The notes below the pieces were generated by a model. The model was not told where the DNA came from. It searched no databases and saw nothing but the letters and a program-made list of their open reading frames with translations. From Capitulum mitella (taxonomy: Eukaryota; Arthropoda; Thecostraca; Pollicipedomorpha; Pollicipedidae): DNA of 64,000 bases. The stretch is from contig CP099840.1 of the NCBI GenBank assembly GCA_030062745.1, positions 12,290,437 to 12,354,436 on the forward strand. Reading direction: 5' to 3'. Shown piece after piece: positions 33,730 to 46,700 of this stretch (position 1 is its first letter; the number at the start of each line of letters is the position of its first letter). Made by a program: the position numbers and the translations under genes.

Positions 33730-33935
33730 CCAGGCCGCCGGGCTGTGTCAGCCAGCTCTGGGCCGCCGGACTGAAAGCATCAGCAAGCTCTGGGCTGCCG
33801 AGCTGAGAGTCAACCAGCTCTGACGTTCACGAACTAAGAGTCGGCCAGCTCTGGGCTGCCGAGCTGAGAGTCAGCCAGCTCTGACGTTCACGAACTGAGA
33901 GTCAGCCAGCTCTGGGCTGTCAGGCGGAGAAAGTC
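33730..33935. repeat. 30/31-bp minisatellite with dimeric order
   Basis: GCCAGCTCTG or a close variant occurs at 33751, 33783, 33813, 33844, 33874 and 33905. Units alternate between one ending GGCTGCCGAGCTGAGAGTC and one ending ACGTTCACGAACTRAGAGTC, giving a 61-bp higher-order repeat. Confidence 0.9.
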
Positions 33936-36224
33936 GGCGTCGGCCGCTGCCGGCGCGGACACCTGTGGACAGAACGACGCTGCAGCGTGACATCAGATTC
34001 TTACGCAGCCGTCACGCCACATGACGGCTTAGCCGGACTGCCTCCGCCGACGGGTACTGCGCAGTACGCGGTACGTACCCCGCGGTCGGCGAGAACGCGA
34101 CAGCGGAGCTCTGAAACCGCAGCGCATCCGATTTCGTCACCGGCGATGACGAGTCATTTCGAAGGCGCTTTTTATCTCAAAGTTGGCGTAACTTAATGAC
34201 TCGTTTGGTGACGTTCCGCCAAGTCACTGCGCCTTCGACGTTCACGATTTCCCAATTGTGCAAAGCGTGCGCAGTACGGTCAAAGCAGACGATGCTACAG
34301 ATCAAGTGGTGAAAAGGCTGTTGATTTGAACCACTAAACACCCTGATCCACACATCGGCTCCGTCTGATGTTGCATATGCCCTTACTCTCCGCTCTATGA
34401 TTAACACGCTATTCCCATTGAACGAAGACAGCTCCACCGCACGTCCACGGCGGCAGCAATCTCGCATCCAAACGGCTCCAAACAACCACGCCGCTCAATC
34501 CGCTGCGTTCACGCCGCAGTTGGTCCAGGCAGTGTCGCGTCGCTGAGTCCGGGCAGCGCTCTCCCGCCGACGGCCTGCAGCGGCCGCCGGCGGCGGCTCC
34601 GGGCGGCTTCAGCCCGGCCGCCGGCCGCAGACAGACGGACCAGGCCCGCACGGGCCGCGCCGGAAGTCGTTGGCGCGCGCGCGCCCAACCGGCCGCAGCG
34701 TGATGCAGGCTGCCGGCGCGGCCGCCGCCAACGGCGCGTGAAACGGTGCCGCCCGGCGCACGGTGGTGACAATGCAAGCAGGCCGGATGAAGCGGCGGAG
34801 AGCGACGGCGGCCGAGGCCGGCCCGGACGGAGCCGCGTGCTGCCAGCCACGTGACGCGCCCCGACGGCGCCGCGTGCCGACCACGTGTTCGTGCCGGCAA
34901 ATGGACGCGGTTGCGGACATTGATGTCGGCAGAAATCGGGGACGATCGGGCGTCTTTTCGGCTGCGGCTTTTCCATGTCGTCAGACTGCCATCGAAAGGC
35001 GAAGATGCGGAACAGAGACGGCACGACGCTCGCCCGGTTCCCCTCGTCTGAGAACGGCGCTCGGCCGCGGGACGTTTCGCGGCGTCTCCCAGCTCGGTCA
35101 GCTCGTGACCAGGCGTAAGCCGTCCGGCCCGCGTCCTTCGCCGACCAACCGATGCCCGACAGTTCATTAATAAACACCGCATCAACAAACTGTCAACGTG
35201 AAGAATCACAGACCACGACAGGACATACGTCAATTTAATGAGCGATTCATTGCCATTCCGGCGGCGGCGGCGGCGCGCCAGAGGCCCGATGGGTTCGGTG
35301 CGTGTGCTCTGGTCCACTTTAGCGGCTATAGATAGCCGCCGGTGGTGTGCAGCCGTCCTCAACAGGCCGGACAGCAGACAGTCGCCTCTGCAGGCTGCGC
35401 GCGTCTGGCGCAGCTATTTCAAACGCCGGAGCGTGACGGACCGGCCGAGGGCTCTTCCTGCTGCGCCGGGGCCCGTTGACGCTATGGGCGCTCGTGTCAT
35501 GCGCGGCCGCCGGTCCGCGAGGAAAGAGCAGCCGCCAGATGAAATCACGGCGGTCATTTACAAGCTGCAACCAGGGCGGACACACGTGGTCGCGAGTGGC
35601 TGGAGACAACACCGCACTGCGGTAGATAAACGAAACGCACGCGAACCAGAGCGAAAAATAGTTTACCCATCCCTAGAGATGGTCACGTCAGCGGCACAAT
35701 CACCACGACACGACCACTTCGTCAAAAACGAGCTACAGCCGCGGTCCCAGACCACAGCGGCGTCACAGGCACACATGCCATGCGGCGCGGCGGCGGTGCG
35801 ACGCGGCCGGCGCGCCGCGGCGGCTCGGCGGCGTCCCTCGCACGGCTTACCGGTGACGTCAGCCGGGGTGACAGCGCTCTGGGTGGTCGAAGCCGCGTCC
35901 AGGGCGGGCTCCGGAGTCGGCCCGACGCGCACTCGGCGCAGTCTCAGCGGCCGGCGCAGTCGTTCCCGTCCGTCCCTGGACCTGCTGTCAGCGGCCGCTG
36001 GATCTGATGCAGGCGAGTGATCCTAGTGGCCGTTCTCGGTGGTGGCTCGGTGGCCGCTGGAACCGTTCCCGGAGCGTGCACTCGGCGCACTCTGAACGGA
36101 GCGGCTGCCGCGGCTGCTGGATGCCGCCCAGAGGCGTCGGCCGACTTCTATGCTAACCAGCCGCGATTGGAGCCGGCCGGCCGGCTATCGGGGCGGCATC
36201 GGCGGCCGCGGGCCGGCCGGCCAG
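33936..36224. other. Mixed block, no gene recognised
   Basis: 34.15-34.45 kb is AT-richer. 34.5-35.15 kb is CpG-rich and holds a 317-codon minus ORF (34409-35362) overlapped by plus-strand ORFs. A TGACGTCA site is at 35854-35861. No exon boundary is supported. Confidence 0.4.
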
Positions 36225-36380
36225 CCAGCTGCGACCCCTGCCGCCGCCGGGGCAGACTGCACCGCAGGACCGTCCCGGTACAGCCCCGTTACCGACCAGC
36301 CGTGACCCCTGCCGCCCCCCCCCGGGGAGGCAGACTGCACTGCAGAGGATCGTCCCGGCACAGTCCCGCTACCGGTCACC
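36225..36380. repeat. 71-bp tandem duplication
   Basis: GACCCCTGCCGCC begins at about 36233 and 36304, each followed by GGGGCAGACTGCAC-type sequence, a form of GATCGTCCCGG and CCCGYTACCG. The second copy has a longer C-run. Confidence 0.85.
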
Positions 36381-39300
36381 GTGCCAAAGACGGGGCAAAT
36401 CCAGCACAAACCTGTTTGGACGATATCACTTCGTCAACGTCGACCTCTTTCTCCTAGAGGGGTCAAACTGCATACGTATATGTATATGTTGCGGTTCGAC
36501 CAGATGGCACACAGGACATGGCCCAAATCTGACAGACGTCTACAGACGGTACGTGGCGGTCCGAAGCTCGAGAAAACCGCCTCCGGAGTTGAAGTTTACA
36601 CCGCTGTAAGGTCAAGAGACGGTACTGGGAAAACAGCCGCCAACTCTCCCAGCCAAGGTGTCATCAGCCAACCAACAGGAGTTCGTTACGTTAATTATTT
36701 TAGCCTATGGATTCCCTGTGCAGCCGAACCGCGTGTGCACAGTTCTTATTTAACGACGCAACAACAAAATGACATCATCACTTCGCGTCACAAGCCGTCA
36801 CGCCGGTTACTGCGTCGTGGTAAGTGCGTTTGCTAAGCTGCGCTGGATCCCCTCGATCTCCACGCAGACACCCTGAACAGCTGTGCCCTGCCCGCCTTCA
36901 TCAATCGACCAATCTGAAGGTCATGGCCACCGAGCAAAACAAACCGCACGACCGGGCCCCGTCAAACCCCAGTCACGACCTGATCCGTGCTAGCACGTGA
37001 CGCACCACATCCGTTATTGACAAGACGGCGCCGTGCCATCGGGTCGTCGCCGGCCGTCAGTCCGCCATCTCGTGCCGCAGACAGCGCGGGCCCTTCGCAG
37101 AGCGCCGCCGGCGGTGGGCAGGGGCGGGCGCGCCGCCGCCCGGGGTCGGCCGGCGGCGAACGGCCCTCGGCGACAAGTCTCGGAACGCGGGGCCGAGCGC
37201 GGTCAGGGCCGCCGCCGGGTCGGCCGGGTCGGCCCGCTCCACCTCGGCAAAGGTCGGCGGCGGCGGGCGGCCGGCAGGCCGTGTGACGTCACCGCCGGCC
37301 GGGCGGCGGCCGGGCGGCGGCCGGCTCGGCCAGACCGAACCGGTTCGGCCGCCGCCCGACGCTACGTCGCCGTACGCGGGCGTACCGGGCGTGCTGCAGG
37401 AGCGCGGTGGCCGGCGGCGACACGCCCTGCCCGGCGGCACCCCGGCCTCGCCAGGCGCTCCGGCCGGCAGGCGGCAGGCGCGGCGGGGAGGCCGGGCTAA
37501 CGACAGGCGCTGGCGGCTGAGCCGGCCGCCGGGCACGGAGGACGGGCCGCGGCCGGGGACGTGCGGTTTATCCCGGCCGCTGAGCCTCAGACAGCCGTGA
37601 CGCATCCTCCGTATAATGAACGCCCGGCGGCTCCGCGTGCAGCTCGCAGGCCGACTGCGCTTGCTTCCACAATGGACCCGCCTTTGTCAATGAAAGTGTG
37701 GACACCGGAGGGACACATCTAACGTCCACGTGAACTTGTGTCGTAATCAGACAATGTTCCTCTTATGGAATATCGACACAATGTTGAAAAAACGAATGCG
37801 GATGTGCAAGAACTATAACTAAAATCGCCTCGCGGGTGAAGCCAAGTGAAACACAAGAAAATGATGCATTTCCTGGTCGAAAGGTATGCAGACATATAAA
37901 CAAGACAACAACACCGGAATAATTCCGAGTTTGTGTATGGCGCTGTTTGTTTTTAAAAAAGTTGATTTAATGGTTTGCAGAGAACCCATTTAATTAACAC
38001 GAAAGTTCTGAGGTCCCCATCGCGACTGGAAATCGGTACTTCAATTAGCTAGTCCGTAAATTTGCGAAAATCACAAAGGATACCCACAACTAAACGCGAT
38101 CAAGTGCACAAATTGTCAGCACGGGTTGACCTAAAACAAACAAAACCTCAAAATATTCAAGTGGACGGTACACCAAACTGCAACACTGCGGCGATGCGAA
38201 CGATGAATATCATTCTACGTTCCAGTAGGAGAAACTGTCCAATGGGCGCCACCCTGCCTAACTGCGCCAACCCCCATTTTCTGCTAGTTGAGAGAGCTGA
38301 TTGACAGAAGAAAGATATTTTCCAAGAAAGACAGTATGGCTGCAGTTTCGATCCCTTCCTCTTCCTGTCTAGCAGCGTTACAGACGTGTGGTGCGTCTGT
38401 GAAGTTTCAGTGCAAGTTTGAAATAATTTTCCTGCTTGTGGTACCCGTACATTACTGTCCTATCGATACCGTGCAGCAAAACTGATCCCTTGCAGTGCTT
38501 CCGCTCTGGCACTGCGCTCCCTTTTTGACCAGAATAGAGATGATACGTGCGTCCGTTTTTCATCCGCGGCTAGTTTTGTTATGGCAGAGCCGTTGCCTTT
38601 TTTGCGCCACCATTTGCCGGGCCCAATTAACACAATCGGGGCAGGACTATCTCACCAGGCAACGGTGTGCTCATGGCTGTTCCAGTATTCCGCACGCGTG
38701 GGACCCATTTAAAACGAGAATCACTGGTGGGGCGATTTCGGCCGCAGAAGCGACACATTAAGAGTCAAGCAGAAACCTTGCCAGAGCCTACTTGGGAGGG
38801 CTGAAGCTGCCAGTCCTCTCCTCTGCTGAGCCCGTTTAGCCCCCGCCGTCCACGCGGGCCACGGAAACTAATGTAAAACACCATTTTTTCCCACTCACCA
38901 TGTAATCAACGCCCCAAGGTCTCGCAGGCCGCCTCCAGGCCGAGAACCATGGCGACACTCATGGAACGACGGCCTCATAGCAATCTTGCGAATAAACGTT
39001 TTTCACATTTCCGCGAACACATTTCGAGAGGATGGCTCGACGGCGACCACACTCTCTGTACGTTTCGGAGCCAAGTGGCTTCCTAGTGGCTTCAAGTGAA
39101 GCCTAGTTGAGTTTCCCCAATTGCAGGACCTAGCCGCCACTGCAGGACTTTGCTCCGTAGCTGACATGCTAAAATAAACCCTGAAGGGGAGAGTGCACCT
39201 TTCTCATACCCCAAACCATTTTTGATTTCGGTGACCTTACTTCGACATTTGGAAAATGCAGGACTGTTTTATTTTCGGGCTTAAGAGGGAAACATTTTCG

Positions 39301-40100
39301 GACCACAATAGGGGTATGCACCCCAAATCCATCGGATGCGCTTATGTGGTCACCTCAATGGGGTCTGCCCAGCATCTTGTCGGGATCCGAGCACCTCTCT
39401 CCACCTGCCGGGAAGTATTTGCAGAAGGAATAATAAATGAAACTGTTCAGACAGTGTACCAGATAGTGGTTCATTATACCTTTACCCGACGCAAAAGTAC
39501 TTGGAACTCTGTATCGTTTCTATGGCGGCGCAATTAGGAACATCATGTGGCGCAAATATGGCAGAGTTGCCCTGCTTGCGCCTTTTGCAGCGTCTTGCTA
39601 GAAATTAAATACAAAATAGCAGGTAAGGACTAAAGTTCTCAAACGCTAACTTTTCTGGTAGCCAAAAGAACAGAGAAGATGTATGAAAAAATGAAACAAT
39701 TTTCGCTATGTCATAGCCATAGTGATGCATTTTCGAAAAGGTGGAGCAAATTGGGCAGCTTCCCCTAAAAAACATAGAAACGCAACTATGCTGGCAGTAT
39801 GATCATAGTGAATTGTCCAAAAACGCCCAAAGTTGTTCACCTTGAGTGAAAGTCGAGCGCAACGTCAACCCAAAGTCACGCAACAAAGCTTTCCTTCGGG
39901 ACCACCGACGGCCTTTGACGCCTGCTCCGACCACTCGCCTACGCGGCCATCTCCGCAGCGTTCCGCTGAAGCCACGCTCAGCAGCCGCCGCTAATCCCGC
40001 CGATGCTTTTCCGAGAGGGAGCCCAGTCGGCCGTCAGGCCTGTCGTCGGCCGTTAGTTGCGGCGCCAGTCAGCGGGCAGGTGTTGACGCCGGTCAGGCGG
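36381..40100. other. Mostly AT-richer block with a CpG-rich island, no gene
   Basis: 37.02-37.60 kb is a sharp CpG-rich island with a TGACGTCA at 37284-37291. The rest, especially 37.65-39.84 kb, is the largest AT-richer block of the first 50 kb and has only short unrecognised ORFs. Plus-strand GTG|GTAAGT near 36816 and minus-strand ATG|GTGAGT near 38898 are donor-like, but no matching exon could be established. Confidence 0.4.
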
Positions 40101-40250
40101 GCCGAGCCGCCAGAAACCCACACCGGCCGACCGGGCCGCCGCCGGCCGTCACAGAGCCGCCAGGCGCGCACCAGCCCCAGGCCGAGCCGCAAGACACCCG
40201 CACCGACCGTCACAGGTCGACCCAGCCTGGACCAGTCCCGGGCAGAGACG
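40101..40250. repeat. Approximate 80-bp duplication
   Basis: GCCGAGCCGC followed by AGAMACCCRCACCG and CCGTCACAG is found at 40101 and again at 40181 with indels. Confidence 0.6.
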
Positions 40251-41275
40251 CCAGGGTCGCCGGAATCCAGTCCAGTCGTGACGTTCAGGGGGGGGGGGGT
40301 TCATCGGAACGGCACCGACGGGGCTGGGGGGGGGACGTAGCCGGCGGCGGGAAGTCCACCTGACGGACAAAATCCACGAACGGCAGCCGGATCGCCACTG
40401 TTTGCCCAATGCGAGGGTGGCGGCACAACCCCAGGAATAGAGAACGGCGGAAACACGAGCAAAGTGTGCAGCCTCCGCAGCCAGATCTCAATTAGGACAT
40501 CCTGCTGCCGTCAGTGGAAGGGATAACGCCAGGGAAGAGCGAGATGAAACCTTTGACATGCCGGAAACTGGATTACCCACCGCGTCAGGCGCCCGACGCC
40601 AGTAGCAAGAAACGGTCGAATGGTTAAAGGATCCGAGCACTGGACAGAATATTTAACCGGCTGGTTTGACTGAAACATTCCCCGACACTAACAGGGGGAA
40701 AATGTGAAGCGCCGCCAACCTCAACCAAGCCAGATATCGGAGATGTTTATCCGTGTTCGCTTTCGAATCTCTTTAGTCAACATCACCCGCAATAACAGAG
40801 GTTAAAGACTATACGTCCTGACTTGAATTCTTCACTGGTGATTTACCCAGGCTCTATGCCCGAAAGTTTAGTAACGACTCATGATACGGTTAATCCACGA
40901 ATTAGAACAACCAGGGATATGTTCATAAGTGTATTACATGTGCAACTGGAAAGGGCTGGGACCCGAGACACCACCTTCCAGACACCTGATGTATTCCCAA
41001 GAATCAAATCAGCAAACCAATGTCGTGTGCTTGTCGTTAACTCATGTCCCCCATTACTAGACGACGCCCGGTTCTGACACTGGAAATCACACATGATCTT
41101 CGGATGAGGAGATGTTTTGCATCCACGTCCAGGCCTGGCAACGTCGACGTCGCAGTGACGTAGTGCGACGGGGGATATGCAGCGACCTGCTAACGGACAT
41201 GAATTTCGCTGGCAAAGCTGTCGGGCGGTCGCAGCGGCTGATCTACACACGTGCACCGGACGCCCCGCGACAGCC
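40251..41275. other. G-run stretch then AT-richer sequence, no gene
   Basis: G-runs lie at 40288-40299 (12 G) and 40326-40334. 40.5-41.15 kb is AT-richer and unannotated. Confidence 0.45.
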
Positions 41276-41730
41276 GGTCTGAGGCCCCAGGCACGGCTGG
41301 AACCGGCTAGTCTGAGGCCCAAGACAAGGTTGACACCAGCCAGTCTGAGGACCAAGACACGGCTGACACCAGCCAGTCTGACGCCCAAGACAAGGTTGAC
41401 ACCAGCCAGTCTGAGGACCAAGACACGGCTGACACCAGCCAGTCTGACGCCCAAGACAAGGTTGACACCAGCCAGTCTGAGGCCCAAGACAAGGTTGACA
41501 CCAGCCAGCCTGAGGACCAAGACACGGCTGACACCAGCCAGTCTGACGCCCAAGACAAGGTTGACACCAGCCAGTCTGAGGCCCGAGGCACGGCTGACAC
41601 CAGCCCGTCTGAGGCCCGACACACGGCTGACACCGGCCGGTTTGCAGTCTGACACACGGCTTACAACGGCCAGTCTGAAGCCCGAGACACGGCTGACACC
41701 AGCCTGTCTGCGGCTCCAGACACGGGCCGA
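41276..41730. repeat. 33-bp minisatellite, about 14 copies, open in several frames
   Basis: Units such as CTGAGGACCAAGACACGG plus CTGACACCAGCCAGT repeat every 33 bp with no indels over about 450 bp. In the central part they alternate with CTGACGCCCAAGACAAGG plus TTGACACCAGCCAGT, giving a 66-bp dimer. Since 33 is 11 codons, the plus strand reads an 11-residue repeat (LTPASLRTKTR). The minus strand reads GWCQPCLGPQT, RLAGVNLVLGL or SDWLVSTLSWA depending on frame, all without stops. The flanking ORF ends do not resemble a known protein. Either a real repeat protein or simple chance openness is possible; I favour the latter. Confidence 0.97.
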
Positions 41731-43009
41731 CTGACCCCGTCAGTCTGGGGACAGAGCGGCGCGGTGGCCCGTCTCCGTACGGGAAGCCGGCAGGCCGGCC
41801 GCCGCGCCGCCCCAGACGATCAGCCGATACGGACAATGGCAGGCGGGCGCGCCGAAATGAACCGGCCGGCGACGATAGGCATCGGGCGCCCGGCCGCCGC
41901 CGCGGCCCGTTACCATGCATTAAACATGTACCGTACTTGCCAACGCGTGGGCCCGAGCATGTACCACACTGGCAGCACACTGGCTTCACGTCGTATTTGT
42001 TTTCATACAGTACCAAGAACGCTGCTCGTGGATCAGATAGACGGAAAAGGGGAGCAGCTTAAATGTCATCGGACACATGGAGCTATCGACCGGGGATCGT
42101 GGTCCGAACACGAGTCTGGGACGAAAGTCATTCAGCTGTTTTAAAAAGTAGCCGAAAAAAATAGGAAGCATCTGATGCGAGCCTGACAGGCTATTTGACA
42201 CCAATGCACCTACACTCGAATTCTTGTCGACATATCGTGGTCATTAATCGCTGCCCGGACATGACAGCCGCATGCCTTTACGGTCCTTTGACGGCTATTT
42301 CACGTGCAGAGGCCGCGTGAGCGCCGGGCATCAGCGGGCGGCAGGCACCGCCGGAGCCCACGCCGCGCCAGCCGGCGACCAAACACGCACGAGACCGGGA
42401 CCAAAATAGCCTAGCGGTCCGACCTCAGGTGGACCCTTTGTCCCGCCGCGGCGACGGGAAAAATGAATGTGTCCCATGTCGGAACATTTGCTCGAACACG
42501 GTCGACCGGAGATCGCCCGAATTAAATCCCGCAGCGAGCAGCCGTACGCTTTTTGTGTGCCACCACGTGCTTTCCGACGGGGTCCTTCTTGCTGGTCAAC
42601 ACGGAGCTATTCTGGATACTGAGTACTCCACGTCACAGCGCATCAGTCCAGAACTATCGATCGTTTTGTGACGTTCCAAAAAAACAGCGGCGCTGCCTGC
42701 TTTTCTGGAACTCTGACACAACCTGAAGCAATCAGCACGCAGCGGCTGGGTACCACGAATGACAGGCACAGCGACCACGCATACAACGCGGGCCGTTTAC
42801 AACCGATTGCGCAACATATGGAGAAAGGGGCCGAGGTACTGGGAAGGGGCGCGCGTTTCCCGGAATCTGGCGAAGATGTCGGGACGCCCGATCGTAGGCG
42901 GCCGAACATTTCCGGCCGAGCGCGCCGAACGAGCGGCGCCAGCGGGGCCGGGGCGGCCGCTGAGGGACCAGCCGGACGGACGGTCTCCGCCCCGAGCCGC
43001 TCTGCTCAC

Positions 43010-43047
43010 CTGACAGTCGGGTGGCAGCCGGGCCGCTCTGAACCCAT
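43010..43047 (-). CDS. Possible first coding exon
   Basis: On the minus strand an ATG at 43047-43045 sits in GACGTCATGGG, a good start context with G at -3 and +4. It opens 12 codons (MGSERPGCHPTV) and then reaches a near-consensus donor, CTGTCAG|GTGAGC, with the exon edge at 43010. The TGACGTCA palindrome at 43047-43054 overlaps the start, and a second one lies 107 bp upstream. The short length and absence of a second exon make this weak. It could equally be chance in CpG-rich DNA. Confidence 0.2.
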
Positions 43048-43161
43048 GACGTCATCGTGACGCCACCTGGTGCCGGAGACGACCTGGCCCTCCGCCGGTC
43101 AGCTGCCGGCGGCCACCATCTGGAACGGGTCGGACGTCAGTGGCCGGCTGCGGTGACGTCA
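43047..43161. promoter_or_regulatory. Pair of TGACGTCA (CRE/ATF) palindromes
   Basis: Perfect octamers at 43047-43054 and 43154-43161 in CpG-rich sequence, upstream of and overlapping the candidate minus-strand start. CREB/ATF binding is the established role of this motif. Activity here is inferred. Confidence 0.35.
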
Positions 43162-43734
43162 CTCGCCGGCCGGCCGGCGCGGCGGCGCGGTCGATCTCGG
43201 CAGCGGCGAACGGCCTGACGCCCCGCGGCATCAGTTTCACACCAGACGCATGGCCCAGCCGCAGCGGCCGGCGTCAGATAACCGGCTCGCACGGACGCCC
43301 GAGCCCGGGGGGGACGGAACTTACGGCGCGCACGACCGGCCGAGCGGAGGCGGCGGCGTTACACCACCGGGCGGAACTGCGGGCGGGACGGATCCCCGGA
43401 TGTTCCCCGATTTCCGCCGACGGCGTCCGCAGCAGACCGAATTTTACGCGACCTGTGGCAACGCGAGCTGACGGCCTGCGGTGACGTTCCGCTCGACCGC
43501 TGCAGTAACTGGCCCGGCCGCGTCGGAGGTAAACAACAGCTGGCCGGCCGGCACGCTCCGCCGGGCCCCGTGCGCCCCCGTGACACACCGTCGGACGGTG
43601 TGCAGCGTCCCGTGCACGGCCGCCCGCTGTGCACCGTGCACGCGGCGGTAGTGAGATGGCGCGATCCGATACGCGATACCGGCGAGCACGTCTGCCAGTG
43701 CGCAGCGCGCCGCGCATGACCGAGCCCGCCCGGC

Positions 43735-43796
43735 CCGGTCCGGTCCGGTCCGGTCCGGTCCGGTCCGGTCCGGGCGGTCCGGTCCGGGCGGTCCGG
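43735..43796. repeat. (GGTCC)n pentanucleotide repeat
   Basis: About seven perfect CGGTC/GGTCC units followed by two GGGCGGTCC variants. It lies in CpG-rich DNA. Confidence 0.95.
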
Positions 43797-46700
43797 GGAG
43801 TCTGAAGACTGCGTGACGGACCGCGGGGCCTCTGTCCCGGGGACTCTGGCCGGGGGCTGGAGTCGCAGGACGAACGCGATCGTGGACAGCCGGGACCTAT
43901 CGGCGTCACCACTCTGTCCAGGAGTGTGACGACCTACGCAGAAGCGCTGAGACACGTTCGAAAGGCGGTTCGCTAATCAGTTCAGCTGCCCATTTTAATG
44001 GTGTGAACCTCCAATGACGAAGCACGGTAACACACTCATTCGATAGCGGGCATCCGCAACATTCGTCTTACAATGCCGGAAGGAGCCCATTTCACTTTGT
44101 TAACAGACCACCACGCGGCCTTCAGCGGCGCAGCGGCGCGCACACCGCCTCTTTACCGCCGCTTACGATGTTCGCGAAGCGGCCCTGCCGGCTCCCGCCG
44201 CGTGATATATGCTCCCCGAGCTCGATTCAGAAGTCAGTCGGCCCACGGTCGGCGCCCGGCCGCCCGCTGGGCAGCCTGGCGCGGGGACGACTCGTCCAGG
44301 GGCCGTGCTGCCATTCATGGCCGCGGCCGGGCGCCGCTCGCAGCTGGCTGTTGTGCAGCGCGCCGACCGCCCCGAAGACGGCTCCGACGGGCGCGAGGCG
44401 CGCTCGCAGCCGCGGCCGCCGCCGCCGCCGGACAGGTTCCACACGGCACTCTATTTGAAACCAGTCGCTTCCAGGAACGCAGGAGCGAGCGAAATTCAGG
44501 CGACTTGATTCGGCCGTCGCGGCCGGCGTCGCGGTCACCGTTTGCGTCACGACGACTGCTTTTCGCCGGACTTAACGGCGCCCAGGTCCTGCGAAAGGCC
44601 TGAAGGGCGTCCGGACTTCATGGCGCCTACTGGCGGCGTGGTACCCGCGGAACTGGTTCACTCTGAGCGAGTCGCCGCGACTCCGACGGGGTCACCGGGT
44701 ACGATGACGTGCCGCCGCGGCCGGGACGGAGCCGCCAAGCCGAGCTGTCCACCGTCCAGGCTCGGGCCGCCACCGGGCGGCTGCGGCGTGGGAACGACGG
44801 CCGGTCCCGCGCGGCCACGCCCGGTACCGGCGCCAGCGTCGAGCGTGCTCCGCCCGACTGGCAGCCTCGGGAGTCCAGCTGGCGGGCCCCGAACCGCTGC
44901 CGCAGCAGGTCGGCCTCGACCGGCGGCCCACCGGCGGAGCGGAAACGCCCTGCACCGGTGACGCGGCCCGCGCGGCCGGCACCGGCGCCGGTAAACACGG
45001 CCGGCCGGCCCAGTCGGGGCGGCGGCTCCGGCCCCCCGCACACCTGACCGGCAGGCCGGGCGGTCCGCCGGCGTAGTCCGACCGGACCGGCGCGCGCGTG
45101 TTTGTGTCCGCAAGCGACGAACGGGGTGCGACGCGACGACGGCCGACCCCACGCAGCGCCCGGCGGCGGCCCGTCACCGGCCGACCGCCCACGGAGCCCG
45201 CCGCGCCGCGGCGTGACGTCACGGTTCCGTTGCCTTCCGACGCCCGCGGACCACCGGCGGACCACCGGCCGACGCACGTCTGTCGTACGTCACCTGACGG
45301 CTTGCCTATGCCGAGCCAGTGGACCCATCCAACACGACGGGCTGACTGCGAGCCAGAGGCAGCCAATCCTAGAATGTACATTACTGTTGACGACCAGCAG
45401 CAATCATTCGCCATTTATCCACAAGCCACACCCCGGAAGTTCACTTCAGATCAAGCGGATATGGGAGACAGCGTGACCTGTTTTGGCTCTGGCGTCCGAC
45501 CTCCTTCCCTTAAAACAGTACCCTTCATGGTTTCTTTGTAACACATGCCTGTACTACGAATTACCTTGACTCCTTTGCTGTTTTGCCCCCAGCACTTTCA
45601 CTGCCCCACTTTCGGTTTAGTCAGATGCTACGACGATCAGATGACTGTTTATGAATCACGGAAATTACCGAGTGATAAGAAAAACGACCACGTCCCGGTT
45701 TAGACTAACTCTACTACAGACCATTTTCTGGACCGTTTTTGCGTTTTTGGTAACTTTACATTTTTTGATTGGCCTTTTCGTCTATATTCTCTGTTTCTTC
45801 TTCATTACCTTTATTCTCCAGTTTCTTCCAACTTTGAAGCTGGCAAAACCCATAAGCCAACGGCGTGAGTTAATATTCTAATAATAACTGCAGAGCTTCC
45901 CTTCCAAAGCCTCAACTGGACACTGCCGCAGACGACCTGCCGGCTTCTGGAGGCTCTCGGCCCGGCCCCTCGGCTGCTTCGGCCGCCTCTCCCGCCCGAC
46001 GGGCCCCACAGGCGTCTCACACGGAGCGAGACCCCGACTCCGCCGCCGGCATCCGGCGTCCGCAGGCTCAGCTCCGCCGCGCACGGCCCGTGAGCCGGCC
46101 GCTCGTCCCGGACAGGGACGTGGGCCGCCAGGTGTCAACAGCGCGCCGACACATCAGCGCGGCCGCCCGCTCCGGGAGCGACGCCGCACATACGGCTCCA
46201 GCTCTGACGGCGACTCTGATGGCGGCTCTGTCGGCAGCTCTGGAGATCGTGAAGGCGCCGACCTGCGCGTGTGAGAAGCCTCCGGTCGTCACCGCAGCGG
46301 GGCTCGAAAACAGAGCGCCCCCGACGGCAGGCCTACTCAGTTACAGTGGATATGCTATCTGGGCACGCAGTTACAGTGCATGTACTGTCTGTTGGAGCTT
46401 GGCATGTGCGCGCTGTTCCAAAAACACGACAAACAGCATGAAAACGAAAACCCTGAAGAGGCTGATTGAATAGTGAAGTATAACAAGAACACGAAAAACC
46501 CCCTACGATCATGAGCCAATTACAGGACGGACGTCACGACGACTGCTGACGGGTTGCCGCGGTCGTCTGGCAAAAACGAAAATATTCAGCGAAGCTCCTG
46601 CCGCAAAGCTCCGTCCACAAAAACAGACATCGGGTGAAGACGCTCCCCATCATTTCCGAAACGGCAACGTGAAAAGAAAACTGCCTAAGCTCTCTACAGC

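Larger units (their letters stand above)
41731..43734. other. Mixed block with CpG-rich promoter-like segment
   Basis: 41.93-42.30 kb is AT-richer. 42.85-43.7 kb is very CpG-rich and holds two TGACGTCA sites and a candidate minus-strand first exon. No complete gene is visible. Confidence 0.4.

Noticed and set aside
34409-35362. 317-codon minus-strand ORF
   Set aside because: It overlaps long ORFs in other frames on both strands in GC-rich sequence, with low-complexity Arg/Ala content. No domain was recognised.
45651-45881. Small membrane protein on the plus strand
   Set aside because: The Phe/Leu/Ile-rich product comes from a T- and pyrimidine-rich stretch. There is no splice or promoter support.
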